Assembly (NCBI GenBank): GCA_027604505.1
Contig: JADIIX010000224.1
Location: 1-23,392 of the forward strand
Direction: 5' to 3'
DNA: 23,392 nt
From: Gonapodya sp. JEL0774
Lineage: Eukaryota; Monoblepharomycota; Monoblepharidomycetes; Monoblepharidales; Gonapodyaceae
Positions 8,913 to 19,536 of the stretch are shown here, piece by piece. The first letter of the stretch is position 1. Each line of letters starts with the position of its first letter. Below the pieces are notes generated by a model. That model searched no databases. It was given only the letters and a program-made list of their open reading frames with translations, and had not been told where the DNA came from. The translations under genes and the position numbers were made by a program.

Positions 8913-11209
8913 TCACACCTTATCATTCCTTCCACTCTCCTTCACCCGCTCCGGCAACTCCACTTTGTTCAAGACCTCCAGACCGCTCACAAACCGCTCG
9001 GCATTCCCGACTATTAAATCTGCAGTGCGCGCAAAGTACTTGTCATTTGACCATGCCATGTGTGGTGTGAGGAGGATCTTGTCGGGATGGTATGAAAACA
9101 GTTTGTGCGTTGCGGGGATCGGCTCTTGTCGGTGCACGTCAAGGACTGAAATATAATCAAGTTTGGCAGTGCAAGGGTGTTCAGGTAATGGCGAATTCGG
9201 CGTTTGAAGTAGCGGGAAATGAAACATGCATGGAAGGACGACGAAATTCATATGGAACGACTCTCCCTAACCCACGTAAACTCAAACTCACCGGCACCAC
9301 CAACCCACCCGGCGTCCACGGCCTCCATCAGCGCGTCTTCGTCGATCAAGGATCCACGCGCGATGTTAATGATGTGGACGCCTTGATCGGAGTTCCATGT
9401 AAAACAACGAGGAAATTTGTTGGCGAATCGGAGTACCCCCACGATATAGGAAGAGGCCAAACGAATATATTACGCAGAAAACAGCGAAAATCAATTACTA
9501 CTTTCACGTGCGAATGTCTCAATCTCTCGACAATGCCGAACTAACCTTTCTTCAACCTCAAAATAACATCCTTACCGACCACATTCTCTGTCTCTTTGCC
9601 GCCTGGTGCCGCTATGACCAAAAAATCCACCCGTGAGAGAACCGCCGGGTCGGTCCTTTCATACGGGAATGGAAGAAAACGATAAAGATGGTAAGAACAA
9701 ACGAGGTCATAAGGGACAACAAACTTATAAATGCACCATTCCCCGGCTCCATACACCTCGTCCCAGTTGGGTACTGTCTCCCTGCGCGCCACGGGACGCC
9801 GTCGCGCTCCAAGAACCGTGACGGAGAAGGCTTGCAGTCGTTTGGCGACTTGAATAGATGTGGAGCAAAAAAATATGGACAGTTACAAAATGTCTTCGCT
9901 GTCGAAGACGGTGGTTGGCTCTCACTACTCACTCTCACTTCCGATGCTGCCCATGCCCAGTACGAGGACGACCTTTCCGGCGAGTTCCCCACTCGGACGG
10001 GATTTGCCCTTGGTCCAAAAGATGCCAGGGTCAGTGTTGGAGAGGTGGTGCGGAAGGTGTTTCACGCGGCTGAGGAGATGGAGGAGGACGAACTGGGTGG
10101 GACATTGTGAGATGGTGAAGTGTGTGGTTACAAGAGAGAACAGACACTGGGGCATTCAGGCATTCAATCACATCTTCCTTTCCGTTACACTTCGAGTTGT
10201 GCACGCAGATTGCCTTGCAAGTCACCGGGACAGACCCAACGCGCTTCTGCTCCTCCACTCGTCGCACGAGAGACAATTCGGGTTTTCGGCAGTTCCGCTT
10301 CGTGGATTCCTTGAGCTCCCCCCAACCACCACCCCCCCCTCCCACCCCCCCCCCTCCCGTCCCCCCGCCGTCGCCATGTGTCGCGTTCACACTCACCTCG
10401 GCGATAGCGATAGACGTGAGGCCCGCAGAGTTGGTGCACACGATGTTAGGACGGTACATTTCGTCGCATCTTGAAGGTGTAGGGTCGGCAGAACAAATCG
10501 GAAATCGGGGTCGAAGGAAATAAGTGAATAATGCGACAAAGGAAGGGTTCGAGTGCGATAAAGAGATTGGAGACAGACGTACATGGTGTGTTCGAAACCG
10601 ACCTTGAGAGAAGGGCAAACGGAAGTCGATCAGTGAACTTCGAGAGTGAATTTTGGGGACAGGGCAATCATGCCCGGAAGCCGTACTTGCAAGCAACCTT
10701 TTCATTTGAGCGGTGAGCACGTTGATCATCATCGGCGACCAAGAGGTGAGAGTGTACGGTTGGGGCCGCCTTAAGATTCGACCAGTAGACCCGCTCGTGC
10801 GCTCGTGAGGCCTCTCCAATTCTTACAACCACTCTAGTAACACGTTGAGGATGAATCACCTCCGAGTGATCTGCTCCTTTGGCTCTCGTTCCCTCTTCAT
10901 CCCGTCACTCACCTGGGGACAATGGACCAATCCGACGTTTTTGTTCCTCAGCAAGACGTTCTGGCACGTATCATGATGCATTGTCTCGATCCAACACGTG
11001 ACAAAGACACGAGCCTGGTCAAAGAGGGATTCCTGTGCGGGATCGACACAGGCACCGGTATGTGATTCGACAGGGATCAAGGTGACTTTTTCTTTGGGAA
11101 TGAGGCCCATGTCGATGTGGAGTACGCGGTAGAGGCGGTCGTGGATGATGATGGGGATTGGGTAGGAGATGGGAGCGGGGACAGACCGGGAGTCGGAAGA
11201 GGAAGACAT
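8913..11209 (-). CDS. D-isomer specific 2-hydroxyacid dehydrogenase
   Basis: Eight exons on the minus strand: 11209-10913, 10602-10583, 10469-10397, 10092-9939, 9848-9737, 9655-9546, 9381-9292 and 9145-8913, giving 362 residues, near the usual family size. All junctions agree in phase. It should catalyse NAD(P)-dependent interconversion of a 2-oxoacid and a D-2-hydroxyacid (glyoxylate/hydroxypyruvate-reductase-like). The Rossmann glycine motif GMGSIG is at ~176-181. The catalytic triad is visible: Arg in INIARG (~264), Glu in DVHRQEP (~293), His in LLTPHMAW (~314). The segment after beta-2, VLGARRRP, lacks the usual Asp and has several Arg, suggesting NADPH preference (inference). The start MSSSSDSRS is the only ATG near the domain; the frame is open further upstream, so a longer N-terminus is possible. 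The intron at 9656-9736 is 81 nt without a stop, so retention would keep the frame. Confidence 0.93.
10317..10370 (-). promoter_or_regulatory. G-run tract in dehydrogenase intron, potential G-quadruplex
   Basis: On the transcribed (minus-strand sense) RNA this stretch consists of many runs of three to eleven G separated by one or two bases. It lies inside the 304-nt intron 10093-10396, starting about 26 nt after the 5' splice site. Such runs can fold into G-quadruplexes or act as intronic splicing signals; the effect here is inference. Confidence 0.6.
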
Positions 11210-12205
11210 GGAGGCCGCTGGGACGAAAGGGATAGGAGGGCGCGCGGGGGAGGAAAACGGATTGGATTGAAGGGTTGAGAGATTGCTGTTGTGGATTCGG
11301 TGTGCTGGCGGTTTGAGAAGTGGAGGAGGGCCGCGGAATCGCCCTTGTCCACCGATTACACGATCACGGAAGCAAACGGTTTCCAAAGAGACCGATAGAG
11401 AGGCAGACACAGAACCAGAAAATGAGAAACTAAATTTAGCACCGAAAAGTCTGTGGAACGCCAGCCGTGATGCTCGTGGGAGGGTCTGATGGTGGTATTT
11501 TTTGGATTGTGACGACAGAATACATTTGTACACCGGGCCGTCATCAGTCAGACCACTGTTTCAACCTCGCACAGCAACTCCTTGTTACTTTATTGATTCA
11601 TTCTGTTCATCCGTAAATAAATTTGACTGTTGGAACTCTGCTTGCCCCATCATCTTGTCAAGACGCGATTGCTGTCATATATGGGATTACTATGCGACAT
11701 ATGGTGTGATCGTTTTATGTACCGTCGCGACTGGACCCACGAGGACACATTCTGTCTCTGTGCGGTGGGGCCTCAAGTCCACCGTTCTATCTGAGCACGC
11801 TAGTACTGTGTTCCAGATCTACTTTGGAGTTGAGACCCCCAACGATGAGATCATCTCGGGGAGTGATTTGGAGCGGCGGATAAGGAACTCGTAATCTTCG
11901 TCACAGAGAATGGTGACGAGAGTCAACACCAAGGCCCTCCGCGTTCAAACTGTTTGCAACTACCCATCGAACCTCTTTGATACCTGTTAATATGAGAATT
12001 AAGTCGCGAAGAACGACAATCGATTCGAATCAATTCGGTATCGGCTTCACTGAACTGTGGCCCCGAGCTTGAGTGGAATGCAAGCCGCACTCGCCAGCCG
12101 CACTGCATTACAGAGATATTTAAGACTTCATTCTCCCATCAAATTCGATTCGTCCCTTGTCTTTTCCAACTTCTCACCCCCGTACCCATCAGTACCGGAA
12201 CGCAA
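11210..12205. other. Divergent intergenic region
   Basis: About 1 kb separates the starts of the dehydrogenase (minus) and the RNA-processing gene (plus), so it should hold both promoters and 5' leaders. A 130-codon frame at 11502-11894 (+) shows no family features and I do not call it. I see no RNA gene here. Confidence 0.5.
12116..12123 (+). promoter_or_regulatory. TATA-like box upstream of RNA-processing gene
   Basis: TATTTAAG lies about 85 bp upstream of the ATG at 12206, a suitable place for a core promoter element. Confidence 0.4.
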
Positions 12206-15200
12206 ATGGCGCCTGTTCCCGTTCCAACCGACATTCAGGACCAGCCAACCGCCTTCACCCCGCCTCACAAGACGGTCACATCGGCGCTGGTCGCCATCCC
12301 GCCAAGTCATCTCTGGAAGGGAATTCAGCACATCAGACGCAGCAGGGATAAGTCGTTTTTGCGCTGGTGCGTTTCCACAGTAGAGCGAGAAGAGTTGAGA
12401 TAGCCACCTCATACCAACCGTGTATGCCGCACTTACATCATTCACGCCTTCCCAGGCCTCCACACATCAACATCCTGTACCCATTTGTCCCGCGTGCTCT
12501 CTTCGACATCGCCCTGCCTTCAGTCCGTTCAGCACTCGAATCCGTCGCGCCCTTTAACGTATCATTAAACGCTGTCGCGAGCTTCCATCACTCGAACTCC
12601 GCAGTGAGTTTTCTGCTCATGCTGTTCTCGGTGGTTTGATGATTCTCACCCGCTGCACTGAAACCTTAACTTGCACTATTGCACTCCTCCAGACACTCTT
12701 CCTCGACTCTCACCCTTCCACCCTCTGCTCCACCCCGTTCATCCAACTCCACTCGGCCCTCTTGTCCCGCTTCCCCCACTGCACCGACCTCTCCTCCCGC
12801 GCTGATCCCGCCTCCGACTCCCACTCGGGGTACCGACCTCACCTCAGCCTGGGCCAAGTGGCCTTACCACGACCTACTCGCAGCGCTGCTCGCCGCCGGG
12901 GTGGTCGTGGCCCGGATAGCGGCCAAGCAGCAGCGACTTCGTCACGCGGCCAGGACGATCGGGACCATGACACGGTCATTGCGGCCGCGGAATCGGACTT
13001 CTTCCGTCATTTTCAGGACGGCGCCTCTTCCGGATGTCTCGAGTGGACCGTGGACAGAGTCTACCTCATCGCCCGCAGCGAAACCGACAAGAGCGCCCCG
13101 TTCGAAATCTGCCACGAAGTTCTCCTCGGTCGTGTCGGTACTGGGGCTGGTGGTGCTATTGATGACGGCGCGCTCGGGTGCGCCATACCCTGGATCTACA
13201 TCCCGGACCCTGACGAAGCGGACACTCTCTCCGACTCCCAGTCTGACTCTGAGTCTGATTCGGAACCTCAAATAGACTCCGACACCGATAATGTCCCTGA
13301 CGCGGACCACATCTCCTTCTCCCCGGTCCCAGCACAGGCCTTCTCTCCTTCCTTCCACTATCACCCCGAGACATCCTCCTGGACGTCTTCTCCTCCCCCT
13401 CTCACCCCCCGTACCGTGTCTTCTCGTCCAACCCACCTCCGCCTTCTCTCCTGGAACGTCCTCTACACCACCTCCCCCGCCGGCCCGCCGCCCACACCGG
13501 ACACTGTGACCCCAGACGAGGTAGCCCGGATGAACCGAGTCGCTGAGTTGGTAGCCGCCTCGGGTGCGGACGTGGTGGCGCTGCAGGAGGTGTCGGATTG
13601 GGTCGCTCGGTGAGTGTGGTGTCGCGTTTGTATGTGTTGCCTGCTGGACATGTCCTGGGTCGGGAAAGAGAATCGACCCTTCAAATGGTATCCACTGACA
13701 CTTCCGTTCTCTAAAACTCCAATTGTGACGCTCGCCCCTCCCGCAGCACCCTACTCGCCCACCCAGCCCTCCAAGTCTACAGCTCCTCCCACCCTCCCAC
13801 CACTGCACGCCCCGCACGCGGAGGCCCACTCGTCCTCTCCAGATACCCCTTCACGCACCGCACGGTGGATTTGGGCGGTAAGGAGGCCGTCGTAGCGCGG
13901 ATCGTTGTCGCGGGGGATGTTGGTGAAGGGACCGATGCGGACGAAGCGAAAGTTGAAGTGGAGGTGTGGAGCGTGCATCTGACCAGTGATTATAGGGGGT
14001 ATAAGGGGAAGACGAGGAGTGCGCAGGTGAGTGTATGTGTGTGTGACATTGTTTCATGACGGTTGAAGTGGGCGGCTGGAGAGGGGGCGGGATGTTCGGT
14101 GGTCGGTGGCCGATGATAAAAAGTCTTTGTGGTCTTGGTATGCGTGGTGTTGCTGGTGGATGGTCGGATGTGGTTTCTTAAGAGCCGCTGACCCATCTCC
14201 ACGACAATGACCCGTTCACCCCTTCCGCTTTCCCAGATCCACTCCCTCCTCTCCCACCTCACCCCCACACCCTCGACCAGTACTACTCACATCCTCCTCG
14301 GCGATTTCAATTCCGACTCGCCCTCCCTCTTCACCCCTCTCCTCAACCCGACATCGCCTTTACCTTCCTTTATCGACGCCTGGTCGGCCACCCACGGTGT
14401 GCACGAAGGAGGACACACGTTCGATCCTCGGGAGAACTTGCTGGCTAAGCTGGTGGCCAGGCAGGTCGATGTAGGGAGGAGATATGACAGGGTGTTTGTG
14501 GGTCAGGACGGCAAGTGGAAGGTGGAGCGGTGTGAGGTGGGTTTGTTTGACTTCAATGGCGTGTGTGTATTGGTCCGTCTCTTATCTTGATGTTTGCGGT
14601 GGCATCCGTGCCCGCATGATACTGTAGGTCGTCCCGCCACGACCCGCTGACGTTCCTGACGACCAAGATGTCTGGTTGTCGGACCATTCGGCCCTGCTCG
14701 TCACGCTCTCGTCCATCACCAGTACATTCTCGGTACCTACCTCGGGCTCTGTGGGGTCCAATACTGTAACTGCAGCCTCCGCAGTCAGCCTCACCCCCTC
14801 GACCACTGCCACCCTCACGGCTGCAACCCTCCACGACTACCTCGCATCCCAGAACCAAATCGCACCATCAGACTCAACCACCCACATTAACGCCCTCACC
14901 CTGCTCCGAACATTTGTAGCCAAATCCCTCCATCCCCATCCCACCCGTGTCTACCCCGTTGGCTCCTTTGCTATGTCCACCCACACCCCAGACTCGGACA
15001 TTGACGTCGTCGCCGCTTCGGTGGCAGGTCCCGATGAATTTTGGGACGCGGTGGACAAAGCGCTCGCCGGGGGTGTGGATGGGGTGGATCTGGTGAGGTG
15101 GGTCGGGGAGGGTGTGAAGATGAGGATCGTGACGGTAAGATGTGCGGGAGTGCTGTGCGACGTGAGCTATGTGTGTATGGGGGTGGACGTCATGGAAGAG

Positions 15201-16629
15201 TAAGTTGATATTGATTGTAAGCGTTCCTGTAGCTCCTTTTGTGATGGATGATCTGACTGTGGAGTATCCACTTTGCTCGATCCCCTCTACTTTCAGACTC
15301 GACGAAGCCATTGCCTCTGCTGACACATCGAAGCCCGTCGTTCCCAACCTCCCCGCGAACCTCCACATCTCCGCCGCCACCGCTCTCCGCGATGCCCTCG
15401 TCCTCTCACAAATGGTCCCCGCCCAGCACAAACAAACGTTTCCCGATTTTATTCGCCTTTTAAAGCTCTGGGCCGCCCGACGGGGCGTGTACTCTGCCCG
15501 TCTCGGGTTCCTCGGCGGCGCCGCAGTGACGGTCATGGTTGTGCGCTGGCTGCGGTCTGGTGGGGATCCTACCGACCCATTGGACTTTTTCAAAACGTTT
15601 GCGTCGTGGGATTACTTTAGGCGCGTTGTGAGCGTGGGTGATGGGGCTCAGCGGTCCATCGGGAGGTCATCGAATTCCGGAACAGGAGTTTCCATTTCAA
15701 AAGACAACCCGCCCTTGCAGGTGCTGGCCCCGTCACCACCTCATGTAAATTTGGTGAGAAACTCGACCTTGCACACTTTGAGGCAGCTTCAGGAAGAACT
15801 GGCGAGAGCCGAGCGAGTTCTGTCGGAACAACTTGCAGCCGGCAAGGAGTGGACTGCAGTGTTGGATAAACTGTGCGAGGACGGAACGGAAGAATTTCTC
15901 ATCAAGTACGACAAGTTTGTGAGAATCAAGATCGCGCCGAGGCAGAGATCAGCGTTGGTGGGATCGAGTAGCAGCAAGGGACGCGGTGGTGGCAAGAACA
16001 CCGTCGGCAAACCCCGCTTGTCAAAATCGCCCGATCCAGATTTTGTTCGGTCTTTGGAGGAGGCTGCTGCCTTTATCGAAGCCAAAGTGATTGGACTGCT
16101 TCTTTCGCTCCCCGCGGGCACCTGGGCCCGGCCTTGGCACGCCCGGTTCGACGGCGACTCGTGTATTTTGGTGGGCTTGGAAGGATCGCCAGCGATCCAA
16201 GACCTTGTGGCCAAGTGGATGAAAGTTGATGTTCGTGGTGGTGATGGTTACAGGTCAGCTTGGGGTGACGTGGAAGCCAGTGTTGTGGGTAAAGGAGACC
16301 CTTCGATGTCGTGGTTATCTGTCCTGGTTCCTGGATTACCAGCAACTTTGGCACTCGCTGGTGCGGAACAAAAGGAAAAGGACTCCAACAAGAGGCTTCG
16401 CCCCGCCAACGAAGTTTTCAATCGTATTTTGTGGGATCCGTCCATGCAACCCCTCTCGGATTGGGTAGTTGGCTACGAAGATCGATTTGCTGGTGTGCAG
16501 GAGTGCCTTGTATCGGACTTTTCTCGAGAGGCGACAGACGAAACTTTCATTCCTTTGCATCGTATTCGGTACTTCAAGCGGAAAAATGCTATTGTATGGG
16601 ACCGTACATTGAGAATAGATAGAATGTAG
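12206..16629 (+). CDS. Four-domain RNA end-processing protein: 2H phosphoesterase, EEP nuclease, nucleotidyltransferase, MJ1316
   Basis: Seven exons: 12206-12366, 12456-12603, 12693-13609, 13747-14026, 14237-14536, 14628-15199, 15297-16629; 1236 residues, all phases agree. (1) ~20-245: LigT/AKAP7-type 2H phosphoesterase, with PPHINILYPF and YRPHLSLGQ; the first motif is HxN, not HxT/S. (2) ~352-630: endonuclease/exonuclease/phosphatase fold with LLSWNV, VVALQEV, WSVHLTSD, LLGDFNSD, RRYDRVF and LSDHSAL, so its active site looks intact. (3) ~665-1010: poly(A)-polymerase-like nucleotidyltransferase with VGSFAM..(D)SDID (GS ~714, DxD ~726-728) and likely third Asp in VLCDVSY. (4) ~1161-1236: MJ1316/DUF504 domain, from RPANEVFNRILWDP to HRIRYFKRKNAIVWDR. 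An acidic Ser/Asp-rich linker lies near 13210-13310. MJ1316 is thought to recognise cyclic RNA ends, so the whole suggests repair or remodelling of damaged RNA termini (inference). LENG9 shares the 2H and MJ1316 parts. Confidence 0.93.
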
Positions 16630-17158
16630 AACCTTGAGTTGATGTCGCATGTACACTGTCAACAATTGCATCTGGGCTGAACGCTGGGTGATTGGTGCGC
16701 TGATATCATTCACGGACACTCAAGATGCATGTCGGAGTGAAGACCTGTGAAGACATCTCTATAGTCTGTCGTCAGAACGCATAGCGTCCAGGTTTTCCCC
16801 TCCACCTGTAAAAAATAGGCCTTAAAAGTAGGCCTTTTCTGAATACACAGGTTTTTTTCTTTGAATCTCCGCCTAGGCCGGCGAGCTCTAGCGATTCGGA
16901 GGAACTACTGATCTAACTTGTTGTAATCTACTGCTGCCGGTCCCGACGCTCCTGTTGAAAAGCTACTAAAGCTAAAAGAAGCTGCACACTCTTGGGTTAG
17001 TCTACAGAAGTATGATCGTTTCAGGAATTACGGAGTGCCGTTGGTGGCCTGCAGGAAGAAATTTGTCGGAAGCGCATAATCAGGATTCTCCACCAATAAG
17101 CTCGCAATCAGCAGCAGCGCCCTTCACTCAGCATATTCGAACTTCTGGATCTCGTGTG
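16630..17158. other. Intergenic region with short inverted and direct repeats
   Basis: Contains the 3' flank of the preceding gene. At 16804-16852 the words acctgt and acaggt form an inverted repeat around two direct copies of taggcctt (16816 and 16829). I see no coding exon, though the frame from the ATG at 17012 runs into the F-box gene's proposed first exon and could be its true start. Confidence 0.4.
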
Positions 17159-19085
17159 ATGCAAGCACATCAACTGACCGACTTGCAGGCGAGTGCTGAT
17201 GGATGTGTCCGTCATTGGGGAGCTCTGTACCCTCCTCCGCTGTCCGCTGTCCCTCTTTTACTCTTCTGTCACCCAAGCCCCTCCCCATGATTGCCAATCG
17301 TTTTGACACAATATGGCTCACCTGCTCCGATCACTTTCCATCGTGTATTTTATATAGCCTGAAATCCTCGTTGAGATTCTGGCTCGAATCCACGCAGACC
17401 AGTCCATAGCACAAGTCTTTCAAACCGGGCGCGCTTTGGCACGATTCGGGCGGGACGACGCTCTTTGGACAGCGAGGGCAAGAAGGAGATGGGGTAGAGC
17501 TCGGGTTGAAAGAAAGCGGAAGGATGGCGAGACTGGGTGGGAACTCTACAAGAGGCTCGGTGAGTTTGCACTATTACTAACGAAGTTCGAAGATCGTCGC
17601 GCTTTAAGTTTAGTGCGGTTTTTTCCTTCCCCCGTGAATTGAGCTGTGCTGTCCGTTGCTGTTGATGAATGGGACACGCATGGCAAGAAGTGGAACCTGT
17701 GCTCTCTTGCGGCTGCACCATTCGGTTACCGAATCAACACCCCGCTCGAAGATTGGATATCCGTCAGTCTTCTCTCTACCCTTCATATACGAATTTACTC
17801 AAGCTGTACTTATTCCTCACTTTGTTTTCCTATACCTCCACGTCTTGGATCATGAACTGGGACTTTTGACTAGGTTGATGCTGTTCTTCCGTCTGTCCCA
17901 CCGGGCATTTTCTTCCCCACCTTCAACGTACTCTTTGCTTCAAACTGTACCCGCGGAGCGAAGCACCTTGTTTTCTCCGCTTATTCTGTGCTGCCCAGCG
18001 ACGTTTTGTCACCCGAGGAGGCTGCGAGTGGTTGGCACGTGGTTGGCTTCGAAGTCTCTGAGATGGGTGCTGCAGCTGCGGGGATTACAACCGACCGAGC
18101 TTTTGCGACGACAAGAATCCTAGAGTGCCTGCCGTTTGTGCCCGACGCCGCAAATACCCCGACAATCTCGCCACATTCGACTCCTCCCTTGTGGCCAGCT
18201 TCGTCTCCCTTTCCACCTTCATCATTCGCACTCCATATCGATCGCCTCAAGCCACCCCCAGACAAGTGGTTGACATGCCTCCCCAATGTTGCTAAAGCGT
18301 CCCCTGTAGTCGTACCATCAGCAGCTATTGTTCAACCACCGTTATCTGCGAATGCACCAGAAGGCTCTACATTACCACCGACTCGACGACGGCAAGTCAA
18401 CTGGTGTGATGTCCGCTTCCAAATTGTCAACCCCAAAGTTGAATTGCTTGTGCAAGGTGTCAATATTTCAGGCGCATCACTCCTCCCCGCACCAAAAGGA
18501 TCCGCCGCAGTTTCTACGCTACTCTCCTCCATCACGTTCATGCCAATGTCACAATCTAATTCCGCTTTTGCATCGCGGAACACTACATCGACACAGCGCC
18601 AGTTCCCTCGTGCCCGTCTTGTCACAATGGAGTTTGCCGAATCATCCTCCCTCGCCACAATCAACACTACTCGATCGATCGCTTCAGTTTCGGCACAGCA
18701 GGAGTTTATTCCTCTTGTTGCATTTTCATCGATGCCAGCCGCTTTTGTTTCGGATTCAAATGCAGCTGTGGGCGACTGGGGTTTGTTGGATGCAAGGAAA
18801 TATTTGGAAAGCCACGTAAGGCAGGTGGGAGCCAGTAAAGTGGGCGGAGAGTTGCTTTGGAAAGTTGATGGAGGTGGTTCGGCCTCAAAATCAAACGCCC
18901 AATCCTCGAACTCTCCAACGGCCCGGAGACCGGTCCTCTCGTTGTCCACTGATGCCGCGATGCCTCATAGGAGCGCGTCGCACCTCGAAGGGTCTCGACA
19001 ACGACTGGGAGCCGCACAATCAAAGCAGATTGGCGGGGTGCGGGGACTTTTTGGAAAGGTGAAAGGAGCCTTCAGTAAGGGGTAA
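17159..19085 (+). CDS. F-box-like protein with unrecognised C-terminal region
   Basis: Well-supported exons are 17358-17559, 17644-17762 and 17874-19085, joined in phase; the first of these two introns holds an ACTAAC branch-site match. The first exon is less sure: 17159-17188 (MQAHQLTDLQ) joined across a GC-AG intron (cag|gcgagt ... tatatag) gives LTDLQPEILVEILARI, a good F-box start. Total then about 520 residues, or about 569 if translation starts at 17012. The F-box spans ~7-55 with the late motif DDALWTARARRRWG and then GETGWELYKRL, as in F-box adaptors of SCF ubiquitin ligases. The rest (~118-520) starts VDAVLPSVPPGIFFP, has a W-C-D-V-R-F-Q-I-V-N-P segment, Ser/Pro-rich linkers and a basic Gly/Lys tail (GLFGKVKGAFSKG). 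No substrate-binding repeat such as WD40 or LRR is visible. Target unknown. Confidence 0.6.
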
Positions 19086-19536
19086 CATTTGCAACTGGTG
19101 GTGAGACAATGACGAAGTCAGAAAAAGTGTCGCAAACTTATTATAAGGACGACTGAGTGATCTGGAACATCAATGAATGAAGCAGATACATTGTACATGG
19201 AGAAATAGAGGTGCCAGCGAGTTCAAACGTCGTACCAAAACTTGCCCGCTCACTATGAATATTTACTTCAACAAGGAACTCTTCCTCATAACGGCTGTAT
19301 GTTGTAATAATACACACCGCAATATAGCGCGCGACCACTCACAGTGGAGAAAACGGTCGCAGGGAGACTGTTCTCACGCCTCAAGTTACGTATACAATTA
19401 CATAATAATGACAGGGTACAGTGCGGGCCTGCCGGATAGTTGCCTACAGGCAACAAATGTGATAATAACTCTCTTGCAACGCCAGCCACCAATATGCATA
19501 GCTGCTCCCCCATCAGTCAAGCATTTAGTTCATGAA
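19086..19536. other. Convergent intergenic region
   Basis: Lies between the ends of the F-box gene (+) and the protease gene (-), so it should hold both 3' ends. One near-palindrome, gttgcct-ac-aggcaac, is at 19439-19454. No coding signal seen. Confidence 0.5.

Noticed and set aside
10031-10819. A 262-codon minus-strand frame across the dehydrogenase locus
   Set aside because: It reads through introns and joins exons out of frame; only the short CTNSAGLTSIAIAE part is a true exon.
11502-11894. 130-codon plus-strand frame in the divergent intergenic region
   Set aside because: Composition looks random, there is no family match I can see, and it occupies the expected promoter region of two genes.
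12942-13829. A 295-codon minus-strand frame opposite the RNA-processing gene
   Set aside because: It lies antisense to the EEP exons, is Gly/Arg/Val-rich as expected for the complement of GC-rich coding DNA, and has no recognisable motif.
17381-17391. ggctcgaatcc, resembling a tRNA B-box
   Set aside because: One mismatch to the consensus, no A-box or acceptor stem at the right distance, and it lies inside the F-box coding exon.
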